Shown: positions 23,881 through 34,903, counted from the stretch's first letter. The stretch is 64,000 nt of DNA from Myoxocephalus aenaeus (GCA_038501785.1 JBAMJR010000531.1:357501-421500), one strand, 5' to 3'. Numbers and translations: made by a program. The notes: a model not told the origin generated them from the letters alone.

Positions 23881-24371
23881 GAATGCTGCAACATTTTGGG
23901 AAATGTGTGACTTCAGTTTCTGACCCAGAATACCGACTCTCGGGGTCTGACAGCGAAGCGCGAAGGCACCCTCTAGCGTCTTTAAGGGACGCATCGAGCT
24001 TTCAACTAACTCCAATGTCCACTTCATTATTAGAAGGTCAGAAGGTCAACTCACTTATTATATAACAAACAAGACTTTCACCCAGGAGACCGCGGTTCGA
24101 GTCCTAAGCAACCAAGTCAACGGCGACATTTTTGTCACGTAAGATATTAATCATGCGAGTCACATCACTTGCTGGTCACCTTTCCTAAACCTAACTCGTG
24201 GTTTGGAGATCGGTGGTTCGATGGTGGTGCTATTAAAAGTCTCAAAATTTTTCAAAGACATCATCTGGAACATTTCCAGATTTCTCGAATCAAAACCCCC
24301 AAAACACTTTGCGGTCTGGCTTCACCGTCCTTCATTTCAATTGGTTTCTCACCTGCGCTCCTTTCCCACAG

Positions 24372-24513
24372 TGCACCTGTGCAACGGGACGTTCCACAAA
24401 CACCTGCAGGACCTGTTCGTGCCCCTGGTGGTGCGCTACATCGACCTGATGGAGTCGTCCATCGCCCAGTCCATCCACCGTGGCTTCGAGCAGGAGACCT
24501 GGCAGTCGGTCAA
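24372..24513 (+). CDS. cadps2: CADPS exon 6 of window
   Basis: A 142-nt exon between CCCACAG and GTAAGA. The split codon C|TG gives Leu, then it reads HLCNGTFHKHLQDLFVPL and MESSIAQSIHRGFE, and it ends two bases into a Lys codon. This is one of the most conserved segments of CAPS, within the MHD1/MUN-type region. The divergence from mammals is mostly conservative. Confidence 0.95.
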
Positions 24514-25949
24514 GTAAGATCGCCGTTAGGCGTCGGGCGGGAAGGGAAGTAGTCGTGACGGTTCTCGACCGCGCGGGTTGAAAAGGTGCGTTCAGGTGCA
24601 AAGCGTTGCCCGAGAGATTGTTTCTAAATACAGTCGAGTTCTGGTGTAAATGCCGAGTCATATAATATAGTTTGTCAGTATGACGTCACATACAGATTTA
24701 AGGTCGGTTATTATAAAAACAACAAGTAACAAAAAATAATCCAAGAACTTTTAGTTGCTCTCAACTTCAGCCTCTTTATCCAACGTTTGTGACGCAGCTT
24801 TTGCATTTCAGTCTGTTTGTGACGGAGCCGCGGGGCGTTTGCACCGAGCAGGAAGTCGATGCCGATCAATTTTTTCAAAATAAACACGTCTTTGCAGACT
24901 TTTAGCCTCACGTCTTTGATCCAGGTCGTTCACAGCTGGACTTCATGGACGGTATCACTCCCTCCAGGAAATACACCACACCTTGGTCCTTCTGTTACTG
25001 ATGGATTTATTCGTCTTACGTTAACACCGCTGTCATCAAACCACTGTCGAACTCTTTAAATACATTTCAACATACACAAAACAAGTTGCCGTTCACGTTA
25101 CACAATAAACTGTTTGCGCGTAAATATGTGAGACGAATCCTTAACATAAAGAACATACCTCGCTGGCTGCACACGACCGAGAGGGAAACGGGTCCACTTG
25201 GATAACAATAATCTTCGAAAAATCAACACTTTGTTGTCACTTTAATATGTTTTAGTAAAAACATGTCTTCAGGAGCTTGTCACAACTAAAAGCGTCCCAA
25301 CACAACATAGGACGTAAAGATGGTTCCTATCAAGCCTATTAAAAAATGACCATAAATAATATTTATGGCAGTTAAAGACGGTATTCACTTTTTTTTCTGT
25401 TGGCTAAAGTACAAACAAAGTAGCAAATAACAACAATAAAAGTACAAAAACACTTGAAAGCGCTGCAGGTGAGTAGTATTTTTGTTTATCTCCGTGGGCA
25501 TTTGAGCCAGAATTGTTGATTCGCTGTTTACTCCGAACCATCTTCCTCTGATACGATTCTCCCCTTCTGTGCGATCACCTCGGTCACTTCCATCTCCCTT
25601 TGTCACCTTTTCTCTTCCCACCTTTTGTCGGCTCTCGGCGGCGCCGGTTTGTCGAGGTGTGAGACGCGGGACAAAGAACCAGCCGAGCGCCGCTCAGGAC
25701 GGCGCTCGCAGCTGAATGCGGCGCTCCGGCATCAAGGCCACGCGCAGCCGGAACAATGCCGGAGCTGAACACAAGAGAGCAGCGACTCTGCTGTCTTTTA
25801 ATGGCGTTTGCTTCTGATCAATGACTGCAGGCGGAGCATGTGGCTGCTCTACGTCGCCGCTCCTGCTCTGTGGTCACGTCTCTGTTTCCTCTCTCTTTCT
25901 CTTTCTGACGTCGTTCCCTTCGACCTCTCCGCTGACTCCGACCCGGCAG
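24514..25949 (+). other. intron 6 (1.4 kb)
   Basis: Donor GTAAGA, acceptor CCCGGCAG. Mixed sequence with a GC-rich patch near 25620-25760. I see no gene and no clear repeat. Confidence 0.85.
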
Positions 25950-26069
25950 GTCGCTGACTAACAATCTAGCGAGCGTTCCTCTTCCCAAAGTCCCCGGCCT
26001 CCCGCTCACGCTGCCGCAGATGCCCAGCTTCACGGCCCCGGCCTGGATGGGACCGCTGTGTGAGAGCAC
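25950..26069 (+). CDS. cadps2: CADPS exon 7 of window (proline-rich linker)
   Basis: A 120-nt exon between CCGGCAG and GTATGT. It completes Lys (AA|G) and encodes SLTNNLASV, PLPKVPGLPLTLPQMP and APAWMGPLCES, ending two bases into a codon. CAPS proteins have a Pro/Leu/Val-rich linker of this kind between helical segments. Residue spacing from TrpMet to the NGS motif of exon 8 matches the mammalian protein when exon 7 is joined directly to exon 8. A large minisatellite starts about 30 bp after the donor. Confidence 0.92.
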
Positions 26070-26098
26070 GTATGTACGAGGGGGGAGCAAGAGGGGGG

Positions 26099-27218
26099 CT
26101 GGACTAGAGGACTAGAGGTCTGGAGGTCTGGACTAGAGGTCTAGAGGTCTGGACTAGAGGTCTAGAGGTCTGGTCTAGAGGTCTGGACTAGAGGTCTAGA
26201 GGTCTGGTCTAGAGGTCTAGAGGTCTGGTCTAGAGGTCTAGAGGTCTGGTCTAGAGGTCTAGAGGTCTGGACTAGAGGTCTAGAGGTCTGGACTAGAGGT
26301 CTAGAGGTCTGGACTAGAGGTCTAGAGGTCTGGACTAGAGGTCTAGAGGTCTGGACTAGAGGTCTAGAGGTCTGGCTAGAGGTCTAGAGGTCTGGTCTAG
26401 AGGTCTGGACTAGAGGTCTAGAGGTCTGGTCTAGAGGTCTAGAGGTCTGGACTAGAGGTCTAGAGGTCTGGTCTAGAGGTCTGGTCTAGAGGTCTGGACT
26501 AGAGGTCTAGAGGTCTGGTCTAGAGGTCTGGACTAGAGGTCTGGTCTAGAGGTCTAGAGGTCTGGTCTAGAGGTCTGGACTAGAGGTCTAGAGGTCTGGT
26601 CTAGAGGTCTGGACTAGAGGTCTAGAGGTCTGGACTAGAGGTCTGGACTAGAGGTCTAGAGGTCTGGTCTAGAGGTCTGGTCTAGAGGTCTAGAGGTCTA
26701 GAGGTCTGGTCTAGAGGTCTGGACTAGAGGTCTAGAGGTCTGGTCTAGAGGTCTGGACTAGAGGTCTAGAGGTCTGGACTAGAGGTCTGGACTAGAGGTC
26801 TAGAGGTCTGGACTAGAGGTCTAGAGGTCTGGACTAGAGGTCTAGAGGTCTGGACTAGAGGTCTAGAGGTCTGGACTAGAGGTCTGGAGGTCTGGACTAG
26901 AGGTCTAGAGGTCTGGACCAGAGGTCTGGACTAGAGGTCTGGAGGTCTGGACTAGAGGTCTAGAGGTCTGGACTAGAGGTCTGGACTAGAGGTCTAGAGG
27001 TCTGGACTAGAGGTCTGGACTAGAGGTCTGGAGGTCTGGACTAGAGGTCTAGAGGTCTGGACTAGAGGTCTAGAGGTCTGGACTAGAGGTCTGGAGGTCT
27101 GGACTAGAGGTCTAGAGGTCTGGACTAGAGGTCTGGACTAGAGGTCTAGAGGTCTGGACTAGAGGTCTAGAGGTCTGGACTAGAGGTCTGGAGGTCTGGA
27201 CTAGAGGTCTGGACTAGA
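26099..27218 (+). repeat. GGTCTAGAGGTCTGGACTAGA minisatellite, 1.1 kb
   Basis: More than a hundred 10-11-bp words, GAGGTCTAGA, GGTCTGGACTAGA and GGTCTGGTCTAGA, in irregular order. Every copy contains TCTAGA or CTAGAGG. It starts about 30 bp after the exon 7 donor. Both strands have few long frames. Confidence 0.96.
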
Positions 27219-27269
27219 GACAACAGGATTTCTGATGTGCCGCCTTCGATAGTTCTCATGTTAACATAC

Positions 27270-27350
27270 AAACATGTATATATATGCAGTATATTGTATA
27301 TTTAAAGCGTCTTTGAGTATTCAGAAAAGCGCTATATAAAATCTAAGTAT
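27270..27350 (+). mobile_element. LINE 3'-tail fragment (AAAGCGTCTTTGAGT type)
   Basis: TTTAAAGCGTCTTTGAGTAT followed by AAAAGCGCTATATAAAAT and a TATTATTAT run resembles the 3' end of teleost CR1/L2-like LINEs, as remembered. It has no coding part. Confidence 0.55.
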
Positions 27351-27782
27351 TATTATATATGTGTGTTTATCTACATGTGTGTGTTTATCTACAGTGTATA
27401 TTTACAGTATGTACCTTCAGTTGGACCTCCTTCAGTATTATTAGTATTATTATTATGCTTCATACTGAAGATAAACCTGCTCATGTTTACAGGATGGTGT
27501 CTCTAGTTATCTCTTGACTCATATCTCATATTCATGGACTACTTTATGACCTTTGAATGGATCCTGGAAACATTTTGATTTGGCTGCAAAATATTTACCC
27601 AAATTAAGTTGGTTTTTTTTTAAGACCTGTTGCTAAAAGCTTCTAAAAACTGAATTGTTCTTCTTTGTAAAATGTTGTCACGTGAACGCGTGCAAAGTTA
27701 CAAATATTCAGAAGAGCACGACCTCGAGGTCCTGCAGGGAAACCAAAGATCCGTAGTCTGCATGAAAGTAATACGGTGTGGT

Positions 27783-28010
27783 TGTCAGGGTTCATACGGT
27801 CATGGAAAACCTGGAAAAGTCATGGAATTTTAAAATGGTTATTTCCAGGCCTGGAAAAGTCCTTGAAAAAAATAAAAATCCCCAAAGTTTTGGAAAAGTC
27901 ATGTAAATGTGTTAATATTCATGTGTTCATGACGTTCATTTACGCTGAGTTTTAAATAATGAATATGCTTTGGTTTAAAGTCATGGAAAAGTCATGAAAT
28001 CCACTGGTCA
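27783..28010 (+). repeat. Dispersed repeat (GGTCATGGAAAACCTGG type)
   Basis: Repeated CCTGGAAAAGTCATGG words, as in a common vertebrate interspersed sequence I remember from fish genomes. The class is not certain. Confidence 0.5.
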
Positions 28011-28167
28011 GAATGTGTATGGATCCTGGGTGTGAAGACCTCTCATCAGGCGTCCGTCCTGCATGCAGCATGCAGCATGCAGCCCTGCTCACGTCTTGGC
28101 GCATGCAGCATGGTTGTGTTTCTGCGTTAGTGTGATAATAACGCAACGCCTCCGTCTTCTGTTGCAG

Positions 28168-28197
28168 CTGGCAGGGGATAAATCTACCGGACGTCTT
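28168..28197 (+). CDS. cadps2: Predicted 30-nt cassette exon of cadps2
   Basis: A 30-nt segment preceded by CCGTCTTCTGTTGCAG and followed by GTAAGT, a near-ideal pair of splice sites. It enters in phase 2 like the neighbouring exons and is a multiple of three, so inclusion keeps the frame. Joined between exons 7 and 8 it adds about ten residues (WQGINLPDVF) with no stop. Skipping restores the spacing seen in mammalian CAPS, so it would be an optional exon. No protein evidence is available, and chance sites in a 5.7-kb intron cannot be excluded. Confidence 0.45.
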
Positions 28198-28997
28198 GTA
28201 AGTGGAGAGTTGATTCAGTTGATCTCAAATCTTTTATTGATATGATTGATATGATTTCAAATGCTATCCAGGAATTCAGTTTTACATTTCAGCCTCTGAA
28301 AAACTTATCTAAGTGTCATTTAAAGTGTCAAATCACTATAGGGAACTTAAGATGTACACATTTTTTGGTACAAATAAATAATACGGATAAATAGATACAC
28401 AAAAACAAAAATATACAAATATCTTTAAAGGTCTCCATAATCTGAAAGAGATAAACAAATATGTTTAATCTTCACTCATTCTCTCGTTCCAGTTTCCCAA
28501 ATTGTGAGGATTTGCTGCTTTTCTGTTTTTTTACGACGTCCTCATCGAGGAAACCGGACGTTTGATGCACATTTAACAACGTTTTCAGACATTTTCTCCA
28601 CTAAATCGGGAGCGTGCATCTTAAAAGTGTAATTTTAAGATCTTCTTGTTAAGAACATCCAATCTGTAATTTTCTTCCATCCATCCAGGCATAGCAACAT
28701 TAAAAACAAACTGTCTCTCCCATTGTAGTCGCCCAACAAATGTCCACCAATAAACTGCTCGGAAAGCATTGACTTCTAGCCAATCAGAGGCAGAGTAGGG
28801 TGGGAATACAAATCTATGGAACTACCGTAGAAAGCTCTCTTACTGCTCGTTGGTTGAACAACATTCAGGAAATAGTCCTCTACTGGAAATAAAATAAGGA
28901 TTGAGAAACATCGCTGTCTTTTAACGTGTCCGTCGGTCTGCAGCGGAACTGGCGGCGGCGGCCATGTTGGGGCCACGAGGCCGGTGGCGTTTCTTAA

Positions 28998-30280
28998 CCC
29001 TAGAACACTAACGTCGGGGGATTTTCACCCGAGCGATTGTGGTTTCGTTATTTTCATTGTGTTGCTTTTGTCTGAGTTGTGTGAGTCTTTGTGTAGCTTC
29101 ATGCTGCTCACTGACGTTATTGAAGGTGGGCGTGTCTTATTGAAGGTAGGCGTGTCTTATTGGAGGTAGGCATTTCTCTATTGAAGGTAGGCGTGTCCTA
29201 TTGAATGTGGGCTTGTCTTATTTAAGGTAGGCGTGTCTTATTGAAGGTAGGCGTGTCTTATTGGAGGAAGGCATTTCTCTATTGAAGGTAGGCGTGTCCT
29301 ATTGAAGGTGGGCGTGTCTTATTGGAGGTAGGCATTTCTCTATTGAAGGTAGGCGTTTCTCTATTGAAGGTAGGCGTGTCCTATTGAAGGTGGGCGTGTC
29401 TTATTGGAGGTAGGCATTTCTCTATTGAAGGTAGGCGTGTCCTATTGAAGGTGGGCGTGTCTTATTGGAGGTAGGCATTTCTCTATTGAAGGTAGGCGTG
29501 TCTTATTGGAGGTAGGCATTTCTCTATTGAAGGTAGGCGTGTCCTATTGAATGTGGGCTTGTCTTATTTAAGGTAGGCGTGTCTTATTGAAGGTAGGCGT
29601 GTCTTATTGGAGGAAGGCATTTCTCTATTGAAGGTAGGCGTGTCCTATTGAAGGTGGGCGTGTCTTATTGGAGGTAGGCATTTCTCTATTGAAGGTAGGC
29701 GTTTCTCTATTGAAGGTAGGCGTGTCCTATTGAAGGTGGGCGTGTCTTATTGGAGGTAGGCATTTCTCTATTGAAGGTAGGCGTGTCCTATTGAATGTGG
29801 GCGTGTCTTATTGAAGGTGGGCGTGTCTCTCTGATCCAATCCCTGTTTTTTTCAACAGGCTTGTATTCGGGTGATTTTCACCAGCCGTTAGTGATAGAGG
29901 GTGAAAAAATTCTGGATGTTTTTTAACATTGAAGAGAGACTTTTCCTTCACAGGACAAGACTCACGTGTCCCAGGAACATGTGGACCAAAGATCAAGTTC
30001 ATAGCTCCATTAATTATATTTTAAATAATTTTTTATTGACTATTCCCTAATCTTTTACCCAATTTTGAGCCTTTTTTCAGGGTCCCTCCATGATACCTGT
30101 TTTTGGTTTCATGAGAAGTTCTACAGGGTAAAATAAAAGAAGAGTACTTCAATTTGCCTTGTATTGTTGTATTTTAATACATTTTGAAGAAGTATATTTG
30201 ATCGGGTACATTATATCGGGTGAAATACACCCGACGTTAGTGATGGTGTGACTATTTTTAACGTTAGTGAACTTCTAGGG
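28998..30280. mobile_element. Non-autonomous piggyBac-type element carrying a minisatellite
   Basis: The left end is TTAA (28994-28997) then CCCTAGAACACTAACGTCGG. The right end is the inverse, CACCCGACGTTAGTGATGG and TTCTAGGG, followed by TTGA (30281-30284), a likely decayed TTAA. The CCCTAGAA terminus and TTAA target are typical of piggyBac transposons. The subterminal GATTTTCACCCG motif occurs again near 29870. No transposase frame is present. A 20-bp tandem array fills 29119-29829. Confidence 0.82.
29119..29829 (+). repeat. 20-bp minisatellite with 346-bp higher-order duplication
   Basis: Units alternate TTGAAGGTAGGCGTGTCTTA, TTGGAGGTAGGCATTTCTCTA and TTGAAGGTGGGCGTGTC. The order of variants from about 29158 repeats from about 29504 (TTGAATGTGGGCTTGTC at 29201 and again at 29547), giving a 346-bp higher-order period. 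It lies wholly inside the piggyBac-type element. Confidence 0.9.
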
Positions 30281-31721
30281 TTGAAAAGGCTCCTCGCTCC
30301 CACTCCCCCGGCCTTTTCCTGTTCCTCTGCCTCCCTCCTTCGCTTGGCCCTCCTCGATCCAATGAGGGAGGAGGAAGAAAAAAAAAAGCTGGCACTTCAT
30401 TAGCGAGCACAGACGGGCGAGTGGGATCGGCCCGTTCCCCGGGGAGCCGGGCGGCGCGCTCGGAGGAGAGCGCCGCTAATTAGACATGAGGGGGGGCGCC
30501 ACCGGGCGCTTAATTGCACCGCGGACTCAGCCCGAAGCGTTTATTCCTGAGCGCCACTTGTTAAGGTAACAGTCTTTTAAAGGCGAAGTGAGAAAAGTGA
30601 GGGAGCGAGTGGTGCTTGTTTTAACCCCCTCACACACACACACACACACACACACAGACTCACACTCACACACACACACTCACTCGTCATTCTAGCCGGG
30701 GCGCTGTACACTTGGATGTCGCTGCGACGAGGCGTTGCCATGTGTTGCTGTGTGCCCTGTTCTTAGGGGAGACGTCCATCTGTCTCAGAACAACCTGAAA
30801 CCTGTTGAAGACCCTGAATACACTCAGTGCGGTGCATTTACTGTCACCTCTGGCTGTAGGAAATACCAGTGAGGAACAGTGTTTCTTCCTCAGTGATGAT
30901 GAATCACAGTTTGATCTTGTGTTGGAAAGAACGCGTTAAAGAACATGGAATTAAATTGTTAAAACGATAAAGGGAGGTGAATTCCTTACATTGAAAATGT
31001 CCGATAAGACTTCGTTGTTTGGGTTGTGCACATGTCTTAATAATAGCACATATAGTGAGAAGCCTCAGGTGTCGGAGTGTTCTTGAACGCACCAGCACAG
31101 CGTTTTCTAGAATGGATTTAGACATCAAAACGTTAACGTCTGTGATGGACATTTCGGGCTTAATAGCAGGGGTGTAATTGATGACTGCGTTGCCTTCAGG
31201 TGGGCCAGTTCCAGCGTGCTGGGTTTTGTTCCTGCCCGGCTCACTTACTGGGCTTACTGGGACAATTTGGTGGAACCGAGCCATCGATGAGGAAATGAGC
31301 CCGTCAGCTATTTGATGCAAAGTCAGTGTCAGCATCAGCAACAAAAACCTCTTAACAGGCTGATACAGTAAAATGTAGCTCCAAGATATAAATATATAAA
31401 TGTATACACCTGTAAGTTGTTCAAAGCAACTCTGCACAGACACAAACAATCATCAAAAGTCTTCAGACGGAAGAAAATGTTTAGTTTCCTGGGAAAGAGG
31501 AAATGAAGCTGGGAATACACCACATTATAGCAAGTTAAAATGTATCTGCAACACTTTACCACACCTGGAAAGAAGGAAGGAAATAGACTCTTAAATGTAG
31601 AGCAGTAAATTACAGGACTTCTTTAAAAGTCTGTAGAGAGTTTAGAGATCTTCACACTTGTCCCTCAAACGTACCAAAAGCAGAGTTTAGTGGAAACTAA
31701 CCCTCTCCGTCGCTCTCGCAG

Positions 31722-31877
31722 CAACGGCTCGGCCACGTCGGAGGACTTGTTCTGGAAGCTGGACGCTCTGCAGATGTTCGTGCTGGACCTCCACTGGCCG
31801 GAGCCCGAGTTCGCCCAACATCTGGAGCAGAGACTCAAACTGATGGCCAGCGACATGATGGAGGCCTGTGTCAAGAG
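31722..31877 (+). CDS. cadps2: CADPS exon 8 of window
   Basis: A 156-nt exon between CTCGCAG and GTCAGA. It encodes NGSATSEDLFWKLDAL, then DLHWPEPEFAQ and LEQRLKLMASDMMEACVKR. This is a signature CAPS segment, and the DALQMFV and EFAQHLEQ pattern fits CADPS2. It ends two bases into an Arg codon. The donor GTCAGA is weaker than its neighbours, but phase and peptide continuity with exon 9 support it. Confidence 0.95.
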
Positions 31878-31918
31878 GTCAGACTGAGAGGTCGCCGCAG
31901 CCGGATATACACATATAT

Positions 31919-31958
<40 letters not shown>

Positions 31959-32251
31959 CTGTGAAGGTAGAATACAACCCAGTAAATACACACAACTGCA
32001 AGTACAAACATGAGAATATTGAACACCTTTGAGGTCAGAAAACTAACCTGCTTTTGTGAATTCTATCTAATTCTTAAGGATTGTATTTCGACATACTTCT
32101 AAATTACATATAATTACATTTTAACAAAAACATTCACATTTATCTGTCGCGGTTTTCCAGAAAATACTTTAAATTTCAGCCATTTTTTGAGAAACAACAA
32201 CTATTTAAATCAAACTTTTGTTTTGTTTTGTTTTGTTTTTTCTTCCCACAG
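31878..32251 (+). other. intron 8 (374 bp)
   Basis: Donor GTCAGA, acceptor TCTTCCCACAG. It has a (GT)n run at about 31926-31953 and a TTTTG repeat in the pyrimidine tract. No gene seen. Confidence 0.88.
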
Positions 32252-32399
32252 AACAAAATCCGCCTTTGATTCCAAAATGCAGAAAGCGAGCCGGTCAACG
32301 GACTTCCGAGTGGCGCTGTCGCTGTGCACCATGTTCAACGTGCTGATGGACGCCAAGAAGCAGTGCTCCAAACTCTGCGTGCTGGACACCGGTCAGGAG
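32252..32399 (+). CDS. cadps2: CADPS exon 9 of window
   Basis: A 148-nt exon between CCCACAG and GTAGGC. It completes Arg (AG|A) and reads TKSAFDSKMQKASRSTDFR, TMFNVLMDAKKQCSKLC and DTGQE, ending in phase 0. The MFNVLxDAKKQ core fits CADPS2. The next exon can be either the 15-nt microexon or exon 10. Confidence 0.95.
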
Positions 32400-32597
32400 G
32401 TAGGCCGGCGGTCACGTGACCTCTCTCCTCCTGCGCAGACACAAACGTATCCGTCTGAATATTCAAAACCGGATCTGAAGGATTTGTTACTGCAGAACCA
32501 AAAGTAAACGTTGACTAAACGCTCGTTACCGTTTACGTTGTCACGTAAAGTTATGTAAAAAAGTCAGATAAGGGCGTTGTTGTTCATTTACGGTAGC

Positions 32598-33002
32598 TAG
32601 GTTGTTACGTTGTCACATTGTCACATTGTTACGTTGTCACGTTGTTCCATTGTCACGTTGTTCCATTGTCACGTTGTTACATTATCACGTTGTCACCTTA
32701 CATTGTTACGTTGTCACGTTGTTACATTATCACGTTGTCACCTTACATTGTGACGTTGTCACATTGTTACGTTGTCACGTTGTTACATTATCACGTTGTC
32801 ACCTTACATTGTGACGTTGTCACGTTGTTACGTTGTCACCTTACATTGTGACGTTGTCACGTTGTTACATTGTCACGTTGTTACATTGTCACGTTGTCAC
32901 ATTATCACGTTGTCACCTTACATTGTGACGTTGTCACATTGTTACGTTGTCACGTTGTTACATTGTCACGTCATGTTGTCACGTTGTTGCATTGTTACGT
33001 TT
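32598..33002 (+). repeat. GTTGTCACGTTGTTACATT minisatellite
   Basis: About 10-11-bp words (GTTGTCAC, GTTGTTAC, ATTGTCAC, ACCTTACATTGTGAC) in a longer irregular unit of about 60-70 bp. Open frames across it are artefacts of repeats lacking stop codons on the + strand. Confidence 0.92.
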
Positions 33003-34888
33003 GTCATTATGTAAACATCAAACCACAATGTGTCGCAACTGACTTAGCTCTCGTTACCTAAAGTTCTCGCGTAAAAATATGTAAAAAAAAGTCAGATAAG
33101 GACAACTTTAGGTAAAATGTTGGCGCCACGTCGTCAACATCGTCACGTTATTTATTTCACCACGATTTGAACTCCAGATTCTCCTCGTGGATTTACTTCC
33201 CCTCTGTGATTGAATCCCTTTTAGTTGCAGCAATTCCATTGAAACAAACTGATTGTGGTCCGAAATCAGGAACGCTGGCGTGACCGAGCCCTGATCTCGG
33301 TTTCACACAAGAACTCGTCTGAAACGAGGAGAAACTGAAGAACATTGGCAGAAAGTTGTTTGTCTTGATATCGGACTCAATCCCTTAGGACGGGGTCTTT
33401 GTTCAGTTTTAGCCGCTCCTCGCAGATTGAATGCGTATCGGCTGTAAAAAGAAACTCGGTCATCTTTTATTTCCAGCCTCACGCTGAAGCGGTCGAGTCG
33501 GCCTCTGAAACGCTTCCCTCCACACATCCGGCGTTCAGGTGCATTTGTGTTCGCTCTGCTGAATGGACGGCCTTGGCGTTCGCTGAGAGCCGACCCCCCC
33601 CCCCCGACCCCCTTTTTTGGCCGCAGACGGTCTTGACAGAGAGCTAAGCTCGCCGCTCTGTTGACCTTCAGCTGCCAACAAGCTGCCGCTCCACAACACA
33701 GTCGCTCCATTTATCGCTGCCGCCACTCGCTGAACACCTACCGGCAGAAGGCCGGTCTGTAAACCAGCTTCATGCACACGAGCCGCTCACATACTGACCG
33801 GCTGGAGGGTTGTACCGGCATGCTCCGCACAGCGGGCCTTCCACCTTTATAGATTTAGAGGCGGCTGCAACCAATGGAGCCTCCCTCCCCAGCAGAAGAA
33901 AGCATGGGGCCTTCAGGTGTACCTCAAAAACTCTGGAAAAACTCAAGCTGTTGTTGTAAATTACCCTCTTGCATCTTTTTTTGTTGCAGTTCGTTCCCAA
34001 GTAAGAAAAGCATTATTTAAATGTGACCATATAGTGTGGTACCTATCCAGAATAAATATATAAATCACATTTCCATGTAGCTCCTCCCTTTTTAATGGAG
34101 AATTTTAAACGTAAGTGACAGGCTGTCGGGTCATAAAACCCAATTAACCGTTGACTGAACAACAGCACAGACGTCAGGTAATTGGATCGAAAATCCGAAA
34201 GTCAAATTGAATCGTGGCGCTGCTTTGAGCTCTCAGAGCCACCGTACTTGTTGCTAACGGGAAGCAGCTAACGGGAAGCTTGTGAACTTTAGTTTGGCAT
34301 CAGGTGCACAGATCTCCATCTCCATACGCGACAAGATGGTTGTAGAGAACCAAATACTGTGAGACGTGAACTCATTGATGACTTCGTGGCTGGAGAGTCG
34401 TCCATGAGTTCTGACCCCGTGAAGTCTTTCTGGGTTTCTAAAACACGACGGACCTCCGCTTGACGTCGTTTAGTTCGGTTCCCCCAAAAGAAGCTCTTCG
34501 TGAGAGACCTTGATGGTGAAACGTTCTCCGTCGTTTACAAACAGGTGAAAAGCTTTTCCAGCTCGCTGCTCATTAGCCGACGATAGGAGACGCACAGTTG
34601 AACTCAGGGAGGCCGAATGACGTGGAGAAGTTGCTCCTCGTAACAATGTCACAACAGAATGTGCATCTGGTTTTGGACGACGTGACTCTGAAGATGAAAC
34701 GTTTAATTAGAAAGTCAAAACTGACGGAATTGGAAATGGTTCTTATTAAAAAGCTAATTAAAATGGAGGAAATAATATTTTTTGTTATGTCACTGATGTT
34801 GACCGCTGCTTGTCTGACTGTGTGCCCTCTCTTCCTTGTCTTGTGTCCTTGTGTCCTTGTGTCCTGCACGTCATTGTTTGAATCCCAG

Positions 34889-34903
34889 ACTGACAAACAA
34901 TGG
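34889..34903 (+). CDS. cadps2: Predicted 15-nt microexon of cadps2 (TDKQW)
   Basis: Fifteen nucleotides lie between ...GAATCCCAG and GTAAGTCC, after a long pyrimidine-rich tract of CCTTGTGTCCTTGTG type. The flanking exons 9 and 10 both break in phase 0, so inclusion inserts five residues, TDKQW, between GQE and QQYHSKID. I remember mammalian CADPS isoforms having an optional short insert at this same point, also ending in Trp. That makes a conserved neuronal-type microexon likely. Inclusion cannot be shown from sequence alone. Confidence 0.65.

Larger units (their letters stand above)
17794..24371 (+). other. intron 5 (6.6 kb)
   Basis: Donor GTGAGT, acceptor TTTCCCACAG. It contains a CA tract (18645-18705), a dispersed repeat with 73-bp arrays (about 18780-19575), a LINE 3'-end fragment interrupted by a fold-back element (20560-21130), a compound microsatellite (22263-22880) and a second copy of the GCCGTCGCCATTTT-type repeat (23685-23880). 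Stretches 19580-20550, 21130-22250 and 22890-23680 show no gene to me. Confidence 0.8.
26070..31721 (+). other. intron 7 (5.7 kb)
   Basis: Donor GTATGT, acceptor CTCTCGCAG. It contains a 1.1-kb GGTCTAGA minisatellite (26099-27218), a LINE-tail fragment (27270-27350), a TCATGGAAAAG-type dispersed repeat (27783-28010), a predicted 30-nt cassette exon (28168-28197), a piggyBac-type element (28998-30280) and a CA tract (about 30630-30680). 30290-30560 is GC-rich with CTAATTAG. 28250-28980 and 30700-31690 show no gene to me. Confidence 0.8.

Noticed and set aside
24085..24125. tRNA gene (GGTTCGAGTCC B box)
   Set aside because: There is no cloverleaf or A box at the right spacing. Similar motifs at 35865 and 47630 are also isolated, so a tRNA-derived repeat is more likely.
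32400..32507. Coding extension of exon 9 past GQE
   Set aside because: It stays open for 35 codons but the donor GTAGGC follows GQE directly, and exons beyond continue the family sequence, so this is intron.
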